Shown here piece after piece: positions 26,194-37,493 of a stretch of DNA of 64,000 bases. The notes beneath the pieces were generated by a model. That model worked only from the letters and a program-made list of their open reading frames with translations. It had not been told where the DNA came from and did no database searches. Location of the stretch: contig NW_026516822.1 of NCBI RefSeq assembly GCF_025766255.1, forward strand, positions 24,036 through 88,035, given 5' to 3'. Each line of letters begins with the position of its first letter. The stretch's first letter is position 1. The translations under genes and the position numbers were made by a program. The DNA is from Zychaea mexicana. Taxonomy: Eukaryota > Mucoromycota > Mucoromycetes > Mucorales > Lichtheimiaceae.

Positions 26194-29100
26194 ATGCCAC
26201 CAAAGAAATCGAAAAAGAACGAAACACCGCCTCCTGTTGCCAATCAAGGCAAAAAGAACACGGGGCGCAAGCATATTGTGAAGAGCGGTAATGTTGGCAA
26301 CAACACTAAGAATGCCAACGATGATCAACAACCGTCTGAAAAGGTTTGTAATGATCTGCCTTACCGCAGCAATTAGGATCCTTTTCCGAAATCGTTTTCC
26401 AAAGAATGCTGAATTCCTTCTGCCCCTCTGTGTATACTTTAGAAATCCATCTTTGGTGATTGGACAGGCAAAGTACCCGTTTCACTTTTACACGAGCATT
26501 GTCAAAAGCAAGGCTGGGAAAAGCCGACGTTTGATATGGCGAGACGAAAACAAGGATTTATCGGCACGGTTCGACTCGGCAAACGCAACAAAAAGACAGC
26601 ACAAATCCAAACAGTGACGCTGACACCACCACAAGATCTATGCCTGCCAACAGCGATAGAGGCAAGACATCTGGCAGCCACGTTTGCATTGCATCGTATC
26701 AATTCGCATATGCCCATGTATCGCATTTTACCACCACAACATCGTGATTATTGGCAACAATTTGAACGTTTGAAAACAAAAGATAATGCATGGCAGTATG
26801 TACCTGATCCGTTCGGCGTTCAGCCTCCGGCTCCCAGTACCAAGTCGTCGTCGGCAATGGATAGACGGCCTGTCAGAGAAAGTGCCAATGCTGCTATCCC
26901 ATTGTCCCAACAACAGGCTTCGCGTTTAAAAGCGGATCAACTCGAGGACGACGATGATGATAATAATAGAAATAAGCGACGAGCTGGTAACACGGCTTTG
27001 GATGAAAAGTTACGGAAATATTGGGAAAGTTTGCCGGCAGTGCATATGAGCTCTGAGAACAGAGAACTTGTCGAAGATGTTGTGAAAAAGTCAAATATAG
27101 TTTATCAACCGGTACGTCGTTGTCTTACTTTGTGTGAGAATGGTTCATTTAATTTGTGTACATATCGTATTTATGTTATACTGTGCTGTTGTTTATAAGG
27201 TTGGTACGACAATAGCTGCCGAGGAACGCAAAGAAATTGAAGAAGGCTTAGTTCGCATGGGCTTCCGTCCTTCTCACGTCGATGAAGCATTAGAGTACTG
27301 CAGTGATATGGCTATGGCATTGGACTGGTTATGTAAGTTATGTTTCCCACCCGCTACTATCTGTTTCTGTTAATTAAATAACTTATATTCAATGTTTTAT
27401 CTATGGATAATAGGCCTTCATGTGCCTGAGGATGGTTTGTATATAGAATTTTCTATCCGATTAACCTCTCGGAGGGGGTTCTATTGATTGTCTCCAAATT
27501 ATTCTAACCAAGTTGTTGGTGGTACGTTGTGTTACAATTGCGTTAGATCTCCCACCGACGTTCATGCATGCCAACTACAAACCTACCATGACAACGATAT
27601 CACATACGACGCAATCTCTTGGTCGCGATTGGTTGATCAAGCGGATGACTGGATTTGGATACCCGGCTAATATCTGCCAAGAAGCAATGGAACAGTGTCA
27701 AAACGACGATTTGAAAGCACTTGGACTTCTCCAATGGCGACTTGCGCACGGAGATGAACCAATGCCAACAAGTACACAACAAGAAGAAGCACTTGCTGTT
27801 GACGCGGAAGAGCTTGAAACAATATGGCAAGAAGAAGCTGTGGCATTGGAATCCATATATGGCTCCAATTTTGAAAAACTCTTAACTGAAGAGGACAAAC
27901 AGAAGCGACTCCAATTTCGTATAAGCCTTCATGCCAACATCACACATCGTGGCAAGACACGTCAAGTGCCAGTTATACTGGAGAGCACCTTTGCCAAGGA
28001 CTCACAGTATCCGAATACATTGCCTATATTCACTGTGGTCTGCGACAAGCTGCCGTCTTATCTCAAGCTATCTCTTATCAAGGGAGTCATTGCTGAAGCA
28101 GAAAAGAACCTGGGATTACCCATGGTGTACATGTGCGCCGAGTGGCTTCAAGAACACGTGGATGACTATATTGCCAATCCACCAAAATTGCGAGACATCA
28201 CAGAGGGTATTGCATCCATCGTTGCGCTCCCACAGTCTTCCTCTGCCCAAAAGAAGAAGCGACGGAAGAACGGTGCAGAAGAGCGTCGTAACAGACTGTC
28301 AAAAGAAGATCATGCCAAGATCTCTCAGCAACTCAAGGATGATCTACATACGATGCGAGCGTCGGATGCTTATGCGCCTCTGGGCAAGGTCAGAAGCAAA
28401 TTGCCAGCAGAGAGTTTCCAACCCAAAGTTGTTCAAGCGGTGCTTGAGAACCAGGTCTCTATTGTTTGCGGTGAGACGGGTTGTGGTAAGACGACGCAGG
28501 TACCCCAGTTCATCTTGGACACAGAAATAGAGAACAACCGCGGATCTACATGCAATATCATCTGTACCCAGCCTCGCAAAGTGGCAGCTATTGGTGTTGC
28601 AGGTAAAGGAGAAGAGAATATTCTTTTTCTGTCTATGCGTCGTGCTTGTATGTTTATGAAAGTTCCAGATGGAAGATTGCGAAACTGACATTGAGGTAAC
28701 TTAGAACGTGTTGCTGCCGAACGTTGTGAAAAGATTGGAGGCTCTGTCGGCTATGCTGTTCGTGGAGAAACCAAAGTAAGTGCCATTTACGCTTTTGTTT
28801 GTTTGTTTGTTTTCTTACGTTTATTCTTGCATGCATTGCATAAATGGTGTAACCAAAACTTTTGTGCAAAGGCCTCTTCCCAAACAAGACTTCAATTCGT
28901 CACTACAGGTGTGTTATTGCGACGCTTGCATAGTGACCCATCCTTGGGAGGTATCAGTCATGTGCTGATCGACGAAGTGCACGAGCGATCAGGTAAAATA
29001 ATCACAAGCATCATTGTTTGAGAGGAAAATGAAAGAGCTCCCAAAATTAATGAATTGGTTATGTTGTTATTGTTGCTATTATATGTACTACTACGCACTC

Positions 29101-31700
29101 CAACAACTCTAAATCACGCATACAGTTGATAGCGACTTTTTGCTAATCATACTTCGGCAAGTACTGAAGAAGCGCAAGGATCTGAAAGTCGTTTTGATGA
29201 GTGCAACTATCAATCAGCAGGTATTTGCAGGTATGTAATATAACCTGGCAGCTTATCGCTGGAACTATGCAGCTCGTATAATGTACCTACACATGTATAT
29301 TGACCCTGAAACGTTTCTTCTTCAGACTACTTTGGTGGGGCACCCGCTATAGAGATCCCTGGCTTTACGCATCCAGTAAAGGATTAGTAAGTCGTTCCAA
29401 CCGCTGTTGTGATTGTTTGTTTGTTCGGCGTGTTGCACAACAGCAACTAACACTCAACCTTAATTAGCTACTTGGAGGATGTTATCAGCATGACATCGTA
29501 CGTGTCAAGATTGCCGATGCCAAAGCAAGTAGACAAAGGAGAAAAGGGAAGTCAATGGGCACAGTGGCAGCTGCAGCTGCTGGATGAAGGCTACGACGAA
29601 CAAACGGTGCAAACGATGGCGCGTTATCGCAATCAAGACAAGATAGATTACGATTTGATTACGCACGTAGTGAAACATATTGTGGAGAACGGAACTGTAC
29701 GGATCGATCATGGTGCGCAGCCAGCTATTTTGGTCTTCATGCCTGGTAAGCTGATGCATCCACGAAGAAACTTTTATGTTGAAGACACGTATTCTTAATC
29801 TGTTACAATGTACACAGGTGCCATGGAGATCAGGCGTTGTGTTGAAGCCTTGCAGGGTGCATTGTTACCGCGATCTTCCGCTACTGAGAGATATGCGATC
29901 CTTCCACTGCATGCAAACTTGTCCCCTCAGGAGCAAACCAGCGTATTCAAAAAAGTGTCGCCAGAGGTGTGCAAGATTGTGGTTGCCACCAATGTGGCAG
30001 AAACATCCATCACAATTGATGGCGTTGTTTACGTGATTGATGCGGGGCGTGTGAAGGAAACGCAATACGATCCATCCAACAGCATGATGCGCCTTGTCGA
30101 GACGTGGGCGTCGAGAGCGTCCTGCAAACAGAGGCGCGGTCGTGCTGGCCGTACTCGGCCCGGAGAATGCTACAAGATCTTTAGCAGAGACACCGAGGCG
30201 CGCAAGATGCATGCGCAACAGGTGCCGGAACTGCTGCGCACTCCATTGGAGCAGCTGTGTCTGCAGGTCAAATCCATGGGCGAGTTTGATGTCAAGAGCT
30301 TTCTGGGCAATGCGATCGATCCGCCGTCGGTGGCTGCGCTTGAGAGTGCTATCCGTACCCTACAAGCCGTGGATGCCATCGAGACAAGTCCCCGCGGCGA
30401 GCTTACGCCACTTGGAAAGCACATGGTAAGTCCATAATGATCGCTCTCAGCCTTGTCATGATCCCTCTCACACACTTTATAGCCCCTCAAACCCACTTCC
30501 CCCCCCCAACACACATTACATGACTCCTCCCCCAAATGGCTCGATGTAAAGAGAAAGTCAAAGGGAGGAAAAGGACGAGAGAAGGAGTTGCGACGAAGGG
30601 GGAGGAGGAGGAGGGGGGGTGAGCTCATTCCGAAATAATTCTAAAAACAACATTGGCTCTGATACACTAGGCATCCATCCCTGCTGACTTGCGAATCGGC
30701 AAAATGCTGCTGATGGGGTCAATATTCAGCTGCCTGGACTCGATCTTGACGATCGCCTCGATCATGTCACTCAAGTCGCCGTTTACGGCGCCCATGGAGA
30801 GACGGGAAGAAGCAAGGCAATGTCGCGAACGGTTTGCGCTGGGCAGCAAAAGCGACTGGATCACCGACATGAACGCCTATGAGAGATGGCATCAGATTGT
30901 GAAGGGAGGAGGAAAAGGCGGGGGGATGCGTGAGGCCCGGCGGTTCTGCGAGGAGAACTTTCTGTCGTTTGCAACGCTGTCCGAGATCGGATCGCTCAGA
31001 CGACAGTATGCGGATGCGCTGGCGGATATTGGTTTCTATGACAGGCGATGCGGGGATGCGTACAACCGCAACCATGGCAACGTGAACCTTGTCAAAAGCA
31101 TTGTCTTTGGAGGGCTGAATCCGAACGTGGCGAAGATTCGGATGCCGGACGCCAAGTATGACAAGGTGCTCAGTGGCACGGTGGAGCGGGAAAAAGAGGC
31201 GAGGGAAATCAAGTTCTTCACCAAGGAGGATGGTAATATGCTGAAATATCTCTGGTGTAACATTGCACACGCTCACTGTGCGCCTTTCAGAAGGGGGCAA
31301 TCGCTAATCACCTGTTGTTATTGTTGTTTCGTTCTCTTTCTGCTGCTGTTGATGCTGTCTTATGTATGTAGGCCGTGTGTTTCTGCATCCATCGTCGATC
31401 CTGTTTGGCTGCAACAGCTACAACAGCTCGTTTCTGACCTACTTTTCGCGCATCGAGACGAGCAAGGTGTTTATCCGCGATGGCATGGAGGTGCCCTCGT
31501 ATGCAGTTCTGTTTTTTGGCGGTCGTGTGGACATTGATCATTTCGGGCGGGGCCTCAAAGTGGGCCAGGACGGATGGATAAAGTTCCGCGCGTGGGCACG
31601 CATTGGGGTCTTGGTGAATCAACTGAAGCGACTGCTGCATGCTGAGCTGGACAGCAAGATCCAAGACCCCGGCATTGATGGTAGGGCATAGTGGGCTTCG

Positions 31701-31735
<35 letters not shown>

Positions 31736-31867
31736 GAGAGAGAAGAACTGTCTGTGACCCAAAACCGGAATTAATGCTCGTTCTTGCTTTCTTTATTTTC
31801 GTGTGCAGTATCTGCAAGTAGGGTTGTGCAGACCATGATCTCACTGATAACAAATAACGGCGTCTAA
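26194..31867 (+). CDS. DEAH/DExH-box RNA helicase, DHX57 / YLR419W type (UBA and RWD domains)
   Basis: Fourteen exons keep phase and encode 1400 residues: 26194-26343, 26443-27111, 27200-27332, 27414-27434, 27547-28602, 28705-28775, 28872-28992, 29126-29230, 29326-29386, 29468-29745, 29818-30425, 30671-31232, 31372-31680, 31809-31867. A Lys-rich N-terminus leads to a UBA-like domain near 281-318 ([20 protein letters not shown]) and a second at about 350-390. An RWD domain follows ([11 protein letters not shown] ... AEWLQEHV). Helicase motifs: [10 protein letters not shown] (I), TQPRKVAA (Ia), DEVH (II), SAT (III), [11 protein letters not shown] (V), QRRGRAGR (VI). HA2/OB regions complete it, including HPVKDYYLED. 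UBA plus RWD upstream of a DExH core is the layout of animal DHX57 and yeast YLR419W, whose targets are poorly known. One exon is only 21 nt. The final exon replaces a short read-through end and supplies the conserved [11 protein letters not shown] tail. Confidence 0.9.
31702..31733. repeat. (TG)n microsatellite inside the last helicase intron
   Basis: About 16 TG units lie within the 128-nt final intron of the RNA helicase gene (31681-31808). Confidence 0.95.
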
Positions 31868-32179
31868 ATTAGGAAATTCGAGCGGACACATTTGCCAAAG
31901 TGTAAAAATAAAGCAGAAGAGACACAAAAAATGCAGTAGAGTATGATATTTTATATTAGACGAAATTTTGATTAATAAACTGTGCATACAAGACAAAAAA
32001 CATGAGTGATGGAGAATGGCTAGAGGGTAGACGATGGTGCTGGTATGTGTACAAGAGGCGGTGGAAGAGTCAGATATGATGGTCATGGCAGTGGTGGTGG
32101 TGGTGGTGGTTTTGGTAATAATGGTATGAGTAGTAGTATGTATACGGCGACGGGGAGGAGGAGACGATGACAGAGGGAT
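31868..32179. other. Convergent intergenic region with (GGT)n
   Basis: This region lies between the helicase and the small EYDR-motif gene. A (GGT)n run occupies about 32,091-32,112. No gene was seen. Confidence 0.5.
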
Positions 32180-32690
32180 TCAGGCGCAAATGTCGCAGGG
32201 GGGTATAGTGTGCTGTGGCTGCTGCTGTTGCTGCTGTCCGTCCTCGTCAGACGACGGCGGCAGTGGCAGCGACGATGACGACAAGGATGATGATGATGAT
32301 GATGGCTGGTCCTTTTCTTCTGCGGTTGTGTTGCTTTCCTCGTCACTGTCACTGTTTGCTGCCTGCTCATTCCGCAGCTCCTCCATCTGTCGTCGTATTT
32401 CCGATTTGAGTGTAAGGAGCTCAAACATGTCGTGGTATGTCAATTTCGCCACTTCCTGTGCTGTTCGATCTGTGAATGAAAACAAAGAATTAGTGTCTGC
32501 GGGTGGGTGGGCACTGCGTTATGGAAGGGTGGTGCAACAAACAAATATTTGTATGACCGTGAATAAGCTGTGGGGAAGAGTGGATAGAGAGAGAGAGAGA
32601 GAGATCGTTACCGTATTCTTCGTTTGCAAAGGTGCTGACCAGCTCGACCTGGCATGAGAATTGAACACGTTTGGTATGCGAAGTCATCAT
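32180..32690 (-). CDS. Small conserved fungal protein with VQFS...EEYDR motif, function unknown
   Basis: Two exons (32690-32612, 32469-32180) encode 122 residues. The join creates the motif KRVQFSCQVELVSTFANEEYDR, followed by helix-forming VAKLTYHDMFELLTLKSEIRRQ. The C-terminal half is a low-complexity acidic/Ser/Gln tail ending in CDICA. The pattern V-x-F-S, then T-x(5)-EYDR, then a helix rich in Leu and Glu resembles a short motif seen in several fungal regulatory proteins, but I cannot name a family with confidence. The K-R-V-Q-F start also fits a protein phosphatase 1 docking (RVxF-type) motif, which is inference only. Tandem ATG codons at 32690 and 32687 make the start ambiguous by one residue. 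Splicing phase is consistent. Confidence 0.65.
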
Positions 32691-33104
32691 CGATGTGGTT
32701 ACTGGTGGTGGTGGTGGTGGTGTTGGTATATGCTGCTGATGGGTTTACAAGCAAAACGAGCGAGGTGTGGAAAGAAGAAAGAAAGAAAGAAGAGCAGGAA
32801 ACGACTTTGCAGGAAGAGCAAGAGAATAAAATAGACACATAGGGGGGGCCACCCCCTCCCCCTCCTTTTATACATTATCAATCGGGAACAGGAAGGAGGG
32901 GGTGGGGGTCTCAGTCAGATAAATCAGTGGGTGGGCCAGAACTAAGCCTGAGTAGTAGTCCCGCGGAAAAAGGCCATAAACACGTTGTTGCTAATTTTGT
33001 ATGCTTGCCATTTTACTATTATTATTACTACCACTACCACTTTGTGTATATTCTGCCTGCTGTCGACTGTCCATACGCAGGGCCCCCCCCTCTCTCTCTC
33101 TTTC

Positions 33105-33137
<33 letters not shown>

Positions 33138-33460
33138 TTACCGACCCCTCCCCCACCCAAGCATCCTCCCAAGCGATATCCACCCCCCCAAAAAAAAATA
33201 ACAGCTTCTGCACTGTTGCCAGCTTACACTTTCCCTTATGCGTCAGAATCTCCTGATGCGGGCAGAACATTGCATGCATCCATCATTAGCCAGTGCAGCC
33301 TTGTTAACACGCCCCTCTCACGCTACACAGATGAGGCCATCTTTTTTAATCCTGGTTTTTTTTTTATACTGATTTCACACCCCGCTGCCATCGCGCTTAG
33401 CGAAAAATTAGAGTGACCATGTTTACTTGTTTTTCCTGAAACTGCCCTGCATTGCCTGCC
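32691..33460. promoter_or_regulatory. Divergent promoter region with triplet and homopolymer repeats
   Basis: This region lies between two divergent genes. It contains (GGT)n at about 32,701-32,721, purine-rich DNA at 32,770-32,830, a C-run and (TC)n near 33,082-33,100, (CTA)n at 33,105-33,139, and a C-run/A-run at 33,182-33,199. Apparent open frames here are products of these repeats. Confidence 0.6.
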
Positions 33461-34077
33461 ATGAATATTCTAAAATCATTGACTGCACGTCTCCAGCCCA
33501 ATGCCACTGCCTCCAAATGTAAAGTCAACTTTTACAATTATAGTAAAGTACGTTTGTAGGACGCGAATCCTGTACCCTAATGCGTTTTGTTTTATTCGCC
33601 CCAATGACAGTGAGCTATAGCACGGCAGCAGCAGCAGCAGCTACCAAACCCAAACGCAACGTCATGGAACTGATCTCAGCACAACAGATCGAAAAGGCCA
33701 ACCATGACGGACGACGCGAGTTGTTCTCACGCAAAAACGGAGAGGGCGTGCGACCGGGATCGGTTGTCTTGGTGGAAACGTTCAACGGCCCTGGCGAAAA
33801 GACATCGTCGACGTTTATGGGCGTATGCATTGCCATCCGCCGCAAGGGCATTGACACCTCGTTTACGCTGCGCAACATTGTCATGCGCGTTGGTGTTGAA
33901 CAACGGTTCTCGCTCTACTCGCCTCTTGTCAAGAGCGTCAAGGTGCTCCAAAAGCCCACGGAACTGCGTGTCAGACGTGCCAAGTTGTTCTACCTCCGAG
34001 ACCAGCCTGGCAAAGCATTCACATCGCTCCAGAGCTTGTGGAAGCAAGAGCAATTGGAAAAGCAGCAACAAAAATAG
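33461..34077 (+). CDS. Mitochondrial large-subunit ribosomal protein bL19m
   Basis: Two exons (33461-33542 and 33611-34077) encode 182 residues. The intron starts at GTAAAG inside the codon that becomes Met, so exon 1 ends ...FYNY and exon 2 continues MSYSTAAA. The bL19 core is clear: RPGSVVLVETFNGPGEK, then TFMGVCIAIRRKGIDTSFTLRN, VGVEQRFSLYSPLVKSVKVL and LRVRRAKLFYLRDQPGKAF. bL19 sits at the subunit interface of the ribosome; the yeast mitochondrial form is Img1. The N-terminus (LKSLTARLQPN, then an Ala run) fits a mitochondrial targeting peptide. Lengths agree with fungal homologues. Confidence 0.92.
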
Positions 34078-34352
34078 ACTTTCTTTGTTCCATCCCTCGA
34101 CACACGTGTACTACATACGCACTCACATACGCACTCACGCACGCTCACGCACAACATATACATCATGCAACATCTCCCTTTTGTTTTTGTTTCTTTTTTT
34201 CCTGTAAATACACTCAACAATGACAACCAACCTAAAGAAAGCTCTTTTAATCATCACTCTGCGCTGCATTCTTTTACCGTATCTCAGCTAAACAATACAA
34301 TGAAAGCCGTTCCCCACCCCCCCCGCCCCCTTGGTTCCTCTTCCAAAGCAAC

Positions 34353-36015
34353 CTAGTCAATGTACACGTATGCGCTGGCATAGCTGACACTGCTGTCCCT
34401 GACGCGCTGACATGGGTTGCTCTGTGCATATTTGGTGAATTGGATGCGCGGTTGCTTGTTTTGGAGCGCTGCAAGGGCGCACAAAAGCACGCCAATGGGA
34501 TGGCGGCCGCAGATGGTGTTTTTGGTGGTACGCAGGTATTGGGAAAAGGCGGTATGGTCGAGCGACTCGATATGACGCATCCCTTCATGATCCATGTTGC
34601 TGATCGATTCATGGATCGGGGGATTAGTCACGCTGTCACTTGGCCCGAGCCGTACAAGCCCCTCGCGGTCGTTCGGTTGATAATACGTGTAAGAAAACCG
34701 GAGCCCCCTACAGGATAATATAAAGGTTCTGTTTGTGTCAGTGATCCCCTTTGCTGCTTAACGTGACACTTTCTGCTTTGAATAGCCATGGATGATGCTG
34801 CTTATTGGACTACTGTTCGTACCAGTGACAAAAGTCTGACGATACGATAAACAGCGTTTTCGGGTCGGCAAGATAGCCTGACAACAGCTCGCCAAACAGC
34901 TTTTCCTTGCTGTCGTCAATGGCCCCCACCATGATCGGAACCACCTTGATGCGATCTAGTTTGCTGCTTCTTCGTCAGTTCAGCCGAACTCTTTTGTCGC
35001 TCCTTCTCCCTCTCATTTACCTGCTGAAGATTTTAGCCGTATAAGGCAGGTGCATTTCAATGCTATGTTCGTCTTCGTCGACGTCTTTGTTCATCCATTG
35101 GAACTTTCCAGTCTCGTATAACTCTTGGATGGCTGAAAGAGATACGTCACCATATCCCATCAAGTAAACAGTCAGGATCCAATCATGGACGGGTGTTACT
35201 GAATGCTCGGATACTCACTTGCTTTATCCAAGGTCAAGTTGCCAATTGGAGTGTTGTACGTATCGCATTTAGATAGTGCACAGCCATCAAGATAAACGTG
35301 ATGGGATGGTCCTAGGATGAACACACGCTCTCTTTTGGTGTGAGAGGGTGTAAGGATTGTTAAATAAAGCAACTTAACAGTTTGTAATATCACTTGTACT
35401 CTTCTTCCCTCCTTTTCTCCTTCCTCCCCTTTTCCCCCCATCTCTCCTTTAATAAGTTCTCTCTCGTTTAACCGATATAGCAACACCAACAAGCTCCTAG
35501 CGCGCATGCACTGACATAATACAAAAGGTCGACATTACATTTCTGACACGTCGATGCATTTGTACGCATATGCAGCCGTGGGCCCACTGTAGCTGTAACC
35601 AGCATGACTAGCAGTTACGGTACATAATAAAGAAATATAAGAAAAGAAGGTTAGTCTTTGTTAAACCCTTCAATTTCTTTTTAGATCTGCCCCAAGGGAA
35701 GAGAGATAATAGCGAACTATCACACACACTCGCATAAGGACTTACGGTGCAATAATGGCACGGGCTCCTTTAATAGGATAAGACTCTCCTTCCTCGGTCG
35801 AGGACGATACATTACCCAAATACTTGTCCAGCTCCGCATTCAACCGTGCATCTGACAACGCACAAAGAGTTAAAGAACCGATTGCTAATTAACAGTGCAT
35901 TCTCTCTTATAGGCGGCGTTCAACTACAACAGGCTTACTGTTGGCAATTCCTCAGAGAAAGATGCTTACTCGAGTCTGTGTACCAAGAACCAGCATGGGT
36001 TGCAACGCGATTCAT
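34353..36015 (-). CDS. MEMO1 family protein
   Basis: Seven exons (36015-35970, 35851-35746, 35607-35539, 35331-35219, 35132-35021, 34963-34823, 34707-34353) join in phase to give 313 residues, close to the 297 of animal MEMO1. Conserved blocks read in order: [88 protein letters not shown] and [18 protein letters not shown] [16 protein letters not shown]. His and Cys residues that bind the metal in this family ([19 protein letters not shown], the C of ICGRHP) are present. MEMO1 is a cytosolic protein of the class III extradiol dioxygenase fold; roles in cell motility, redox and iron or copper handling have been reported. The fungal role is not established. The gene has unusually many small exons. 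Confidence 0.92.
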
Positions 36016-36636
36016 TGTATAAGTAGTTGACTATTGGGAAACTGCTGTGGGAGATAGTACAGGATAATACTACACGTAAGGTTTTGGTCCCGTGAATGTA
36101 TGCGAGTGTGTGAGAAGAAAGGATTCGGCACCAAGGAGGGGGAGGGGCCACACACTAAAACGCATGGAAATTGTGTCACCACCCTACTTTATGGCCACGG
36201 GTGCGTGATCTAATTGGCGGTAGTAATAAATAGTACCAATAAGAAATGGTGTATGAGAGAGAGAGAGAGAGAGACGGACTATGCATTACGCTTCTTTTTT
36301 GGTTGCGCCGTCCGCCATATAAACATAGACACTCAGACTAGAAGGATGGCAGCAAGAGATCACGATGCACAGTGAGATGCAGCACGTGTTCTATAAACAG
36401 CTCCCTTTAGTAAACCGGGATCATCAAGGGTGCAGCATATACACAAACATAGTTCTCGCACACACATTCACACAGAGCTGGAGCTGAGCCAGATTGTACA
36501 TCAAGCAGGTTAGCCATTTTTATATAAATACGGCTAACCGCAGCCCATCTTTTTTGCTTCCCTCTTTTCTTAACAACTTTAATAACTTTTTTTGCTCTCT
36601 TAACCTTCCCTTTCGATCTACAACTATTACAAAACC
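36016..36636. promoter_or_regulatory. Divergent promoter region with TATA box
   Basis: This region lies between the MEMO1 gene and the secreted-protein gene. A TATATAAATA box at 36,521-36,530 sits about 110 nt upstream of the downstream ATG, followed by a T/C-rich leader. A (GA)n run occupies 36,254-36,274. Confidence 0.6.
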
Positions 36637-36927
36637 ATGGCATTGCACTACATCATTGCGTTTCTGGCCGTCATGAAGGCCGTCGTACATATCACTGCTG
36701 AAGACCAGCAGCAATCCTACAATAACAACTACAACAGTAGCAACAGTTACTACTATACCAAGGATGACGAGTCTAGTGCTACATACAAATCACCATCATC
36801 CCATACTACACAAGCTCAGCAGGTTCCTGTACCGAACGACGATGAATGCTACGATGACTACTATTCTTACAACTCGGACTCATCATTAGCGTACCTTCAC
36901 ACTGCTTCTAGCGCACGAGTCCATTGA
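36637..36927 (+). CDS. Small secreted Tyr/Asn/Ser-rich protein
   Basis: This single-exon gene encodes 96 residues. The N-terminus (MALHYIIAFLAVMKAVVHITA) has a short start, a hydrophobic core and a small-residue cleavage region, so a signal peptide of about 21 residues is likely. The mature part is rich in Gln, Asn, Ser, Tyr and Asp (blocks such as SYNNNYNSSNSYYY and CYDDYYSYNSD) with a single Cys. Such composition is typical of low-complexity secreted or wall-associated fungal proteins. The ATG at 36,637 has an AAAACC context before it, and a TATA box lies upstream. No family is recognised, and the C-terminus could be extended by an undetected intron. The protein is too short and biased to assign a role. 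Confidence 0.55.
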   Translation: MALHYIIAFLAVMKAVVHITAEDQQQSYNNNYNSSNSYYYTKDDESSATYKSPSSHTTQAQQVPVPNDDECYDDYYSYNSDSSLAYLHTASSARVH

Positions 36928-37491
36928 TGACAATATCGTCCACTCATCCTCTCTATATCATCTCCCTTCTATACCATACTCAGAAGTATGAAGATTCCCA
37001 ATCATCTTCTCAACTGTATATGTTTTTTCATAGCCATCTCGGCCCCATTGTAGTTTTGTTTTTCTTCTTTGTCCCCTTTGTTGTTGTTCTTCTTTTCCTT
37101 CTTTACAATTCACAAACCACGCACACATACAAGTACATATATAGCAAACTCCCAAATCCGCACATATGATATCTTTTTCTTATCCATTAAAGCGTCGAAT
37201 ACAACACAATACCATATATATTTCAAATGGCAACTTTTAAAAGCCAACAACGTCACGGATTAAGAAAATAATTAATGGTGCTTGGCAAGTTTGGCACTTG
37301 ACGGAGGTAGTGCGCTGGCAGCGGCGCCAAGATTCATGAATCGAAAATGCCAAGGAAGAAGCGTAACTTGAGCGCATTATTACAACACCACATTCAATTA
37401 CTGCTGCATGCTTGTAAAACGCTTTAAAGTTCTCCTTCTTTTTCTTACTTCATGTCTGCACTAATTCCACATGAAAATAACATGTGTTGCA
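36928..37491. other. Intergenic region up to the composite element
   Basis: This region is AT- and pyrimidine-rich, with no recognisable gene. It ends at the TA dinucleotide (37,492-37,493) that borders the composite element. Confidence 0.5.
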
Positions 37492-37493
37492 TA

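Noticed and set aside
31681..31691. Read-through ending of the RNA helicase as ...IDGRA at the last donor site
   Set aside because: Spl-icing over the TG repeat to 31,809 gives the conserved [11 protein letters not shown] ending in phase.
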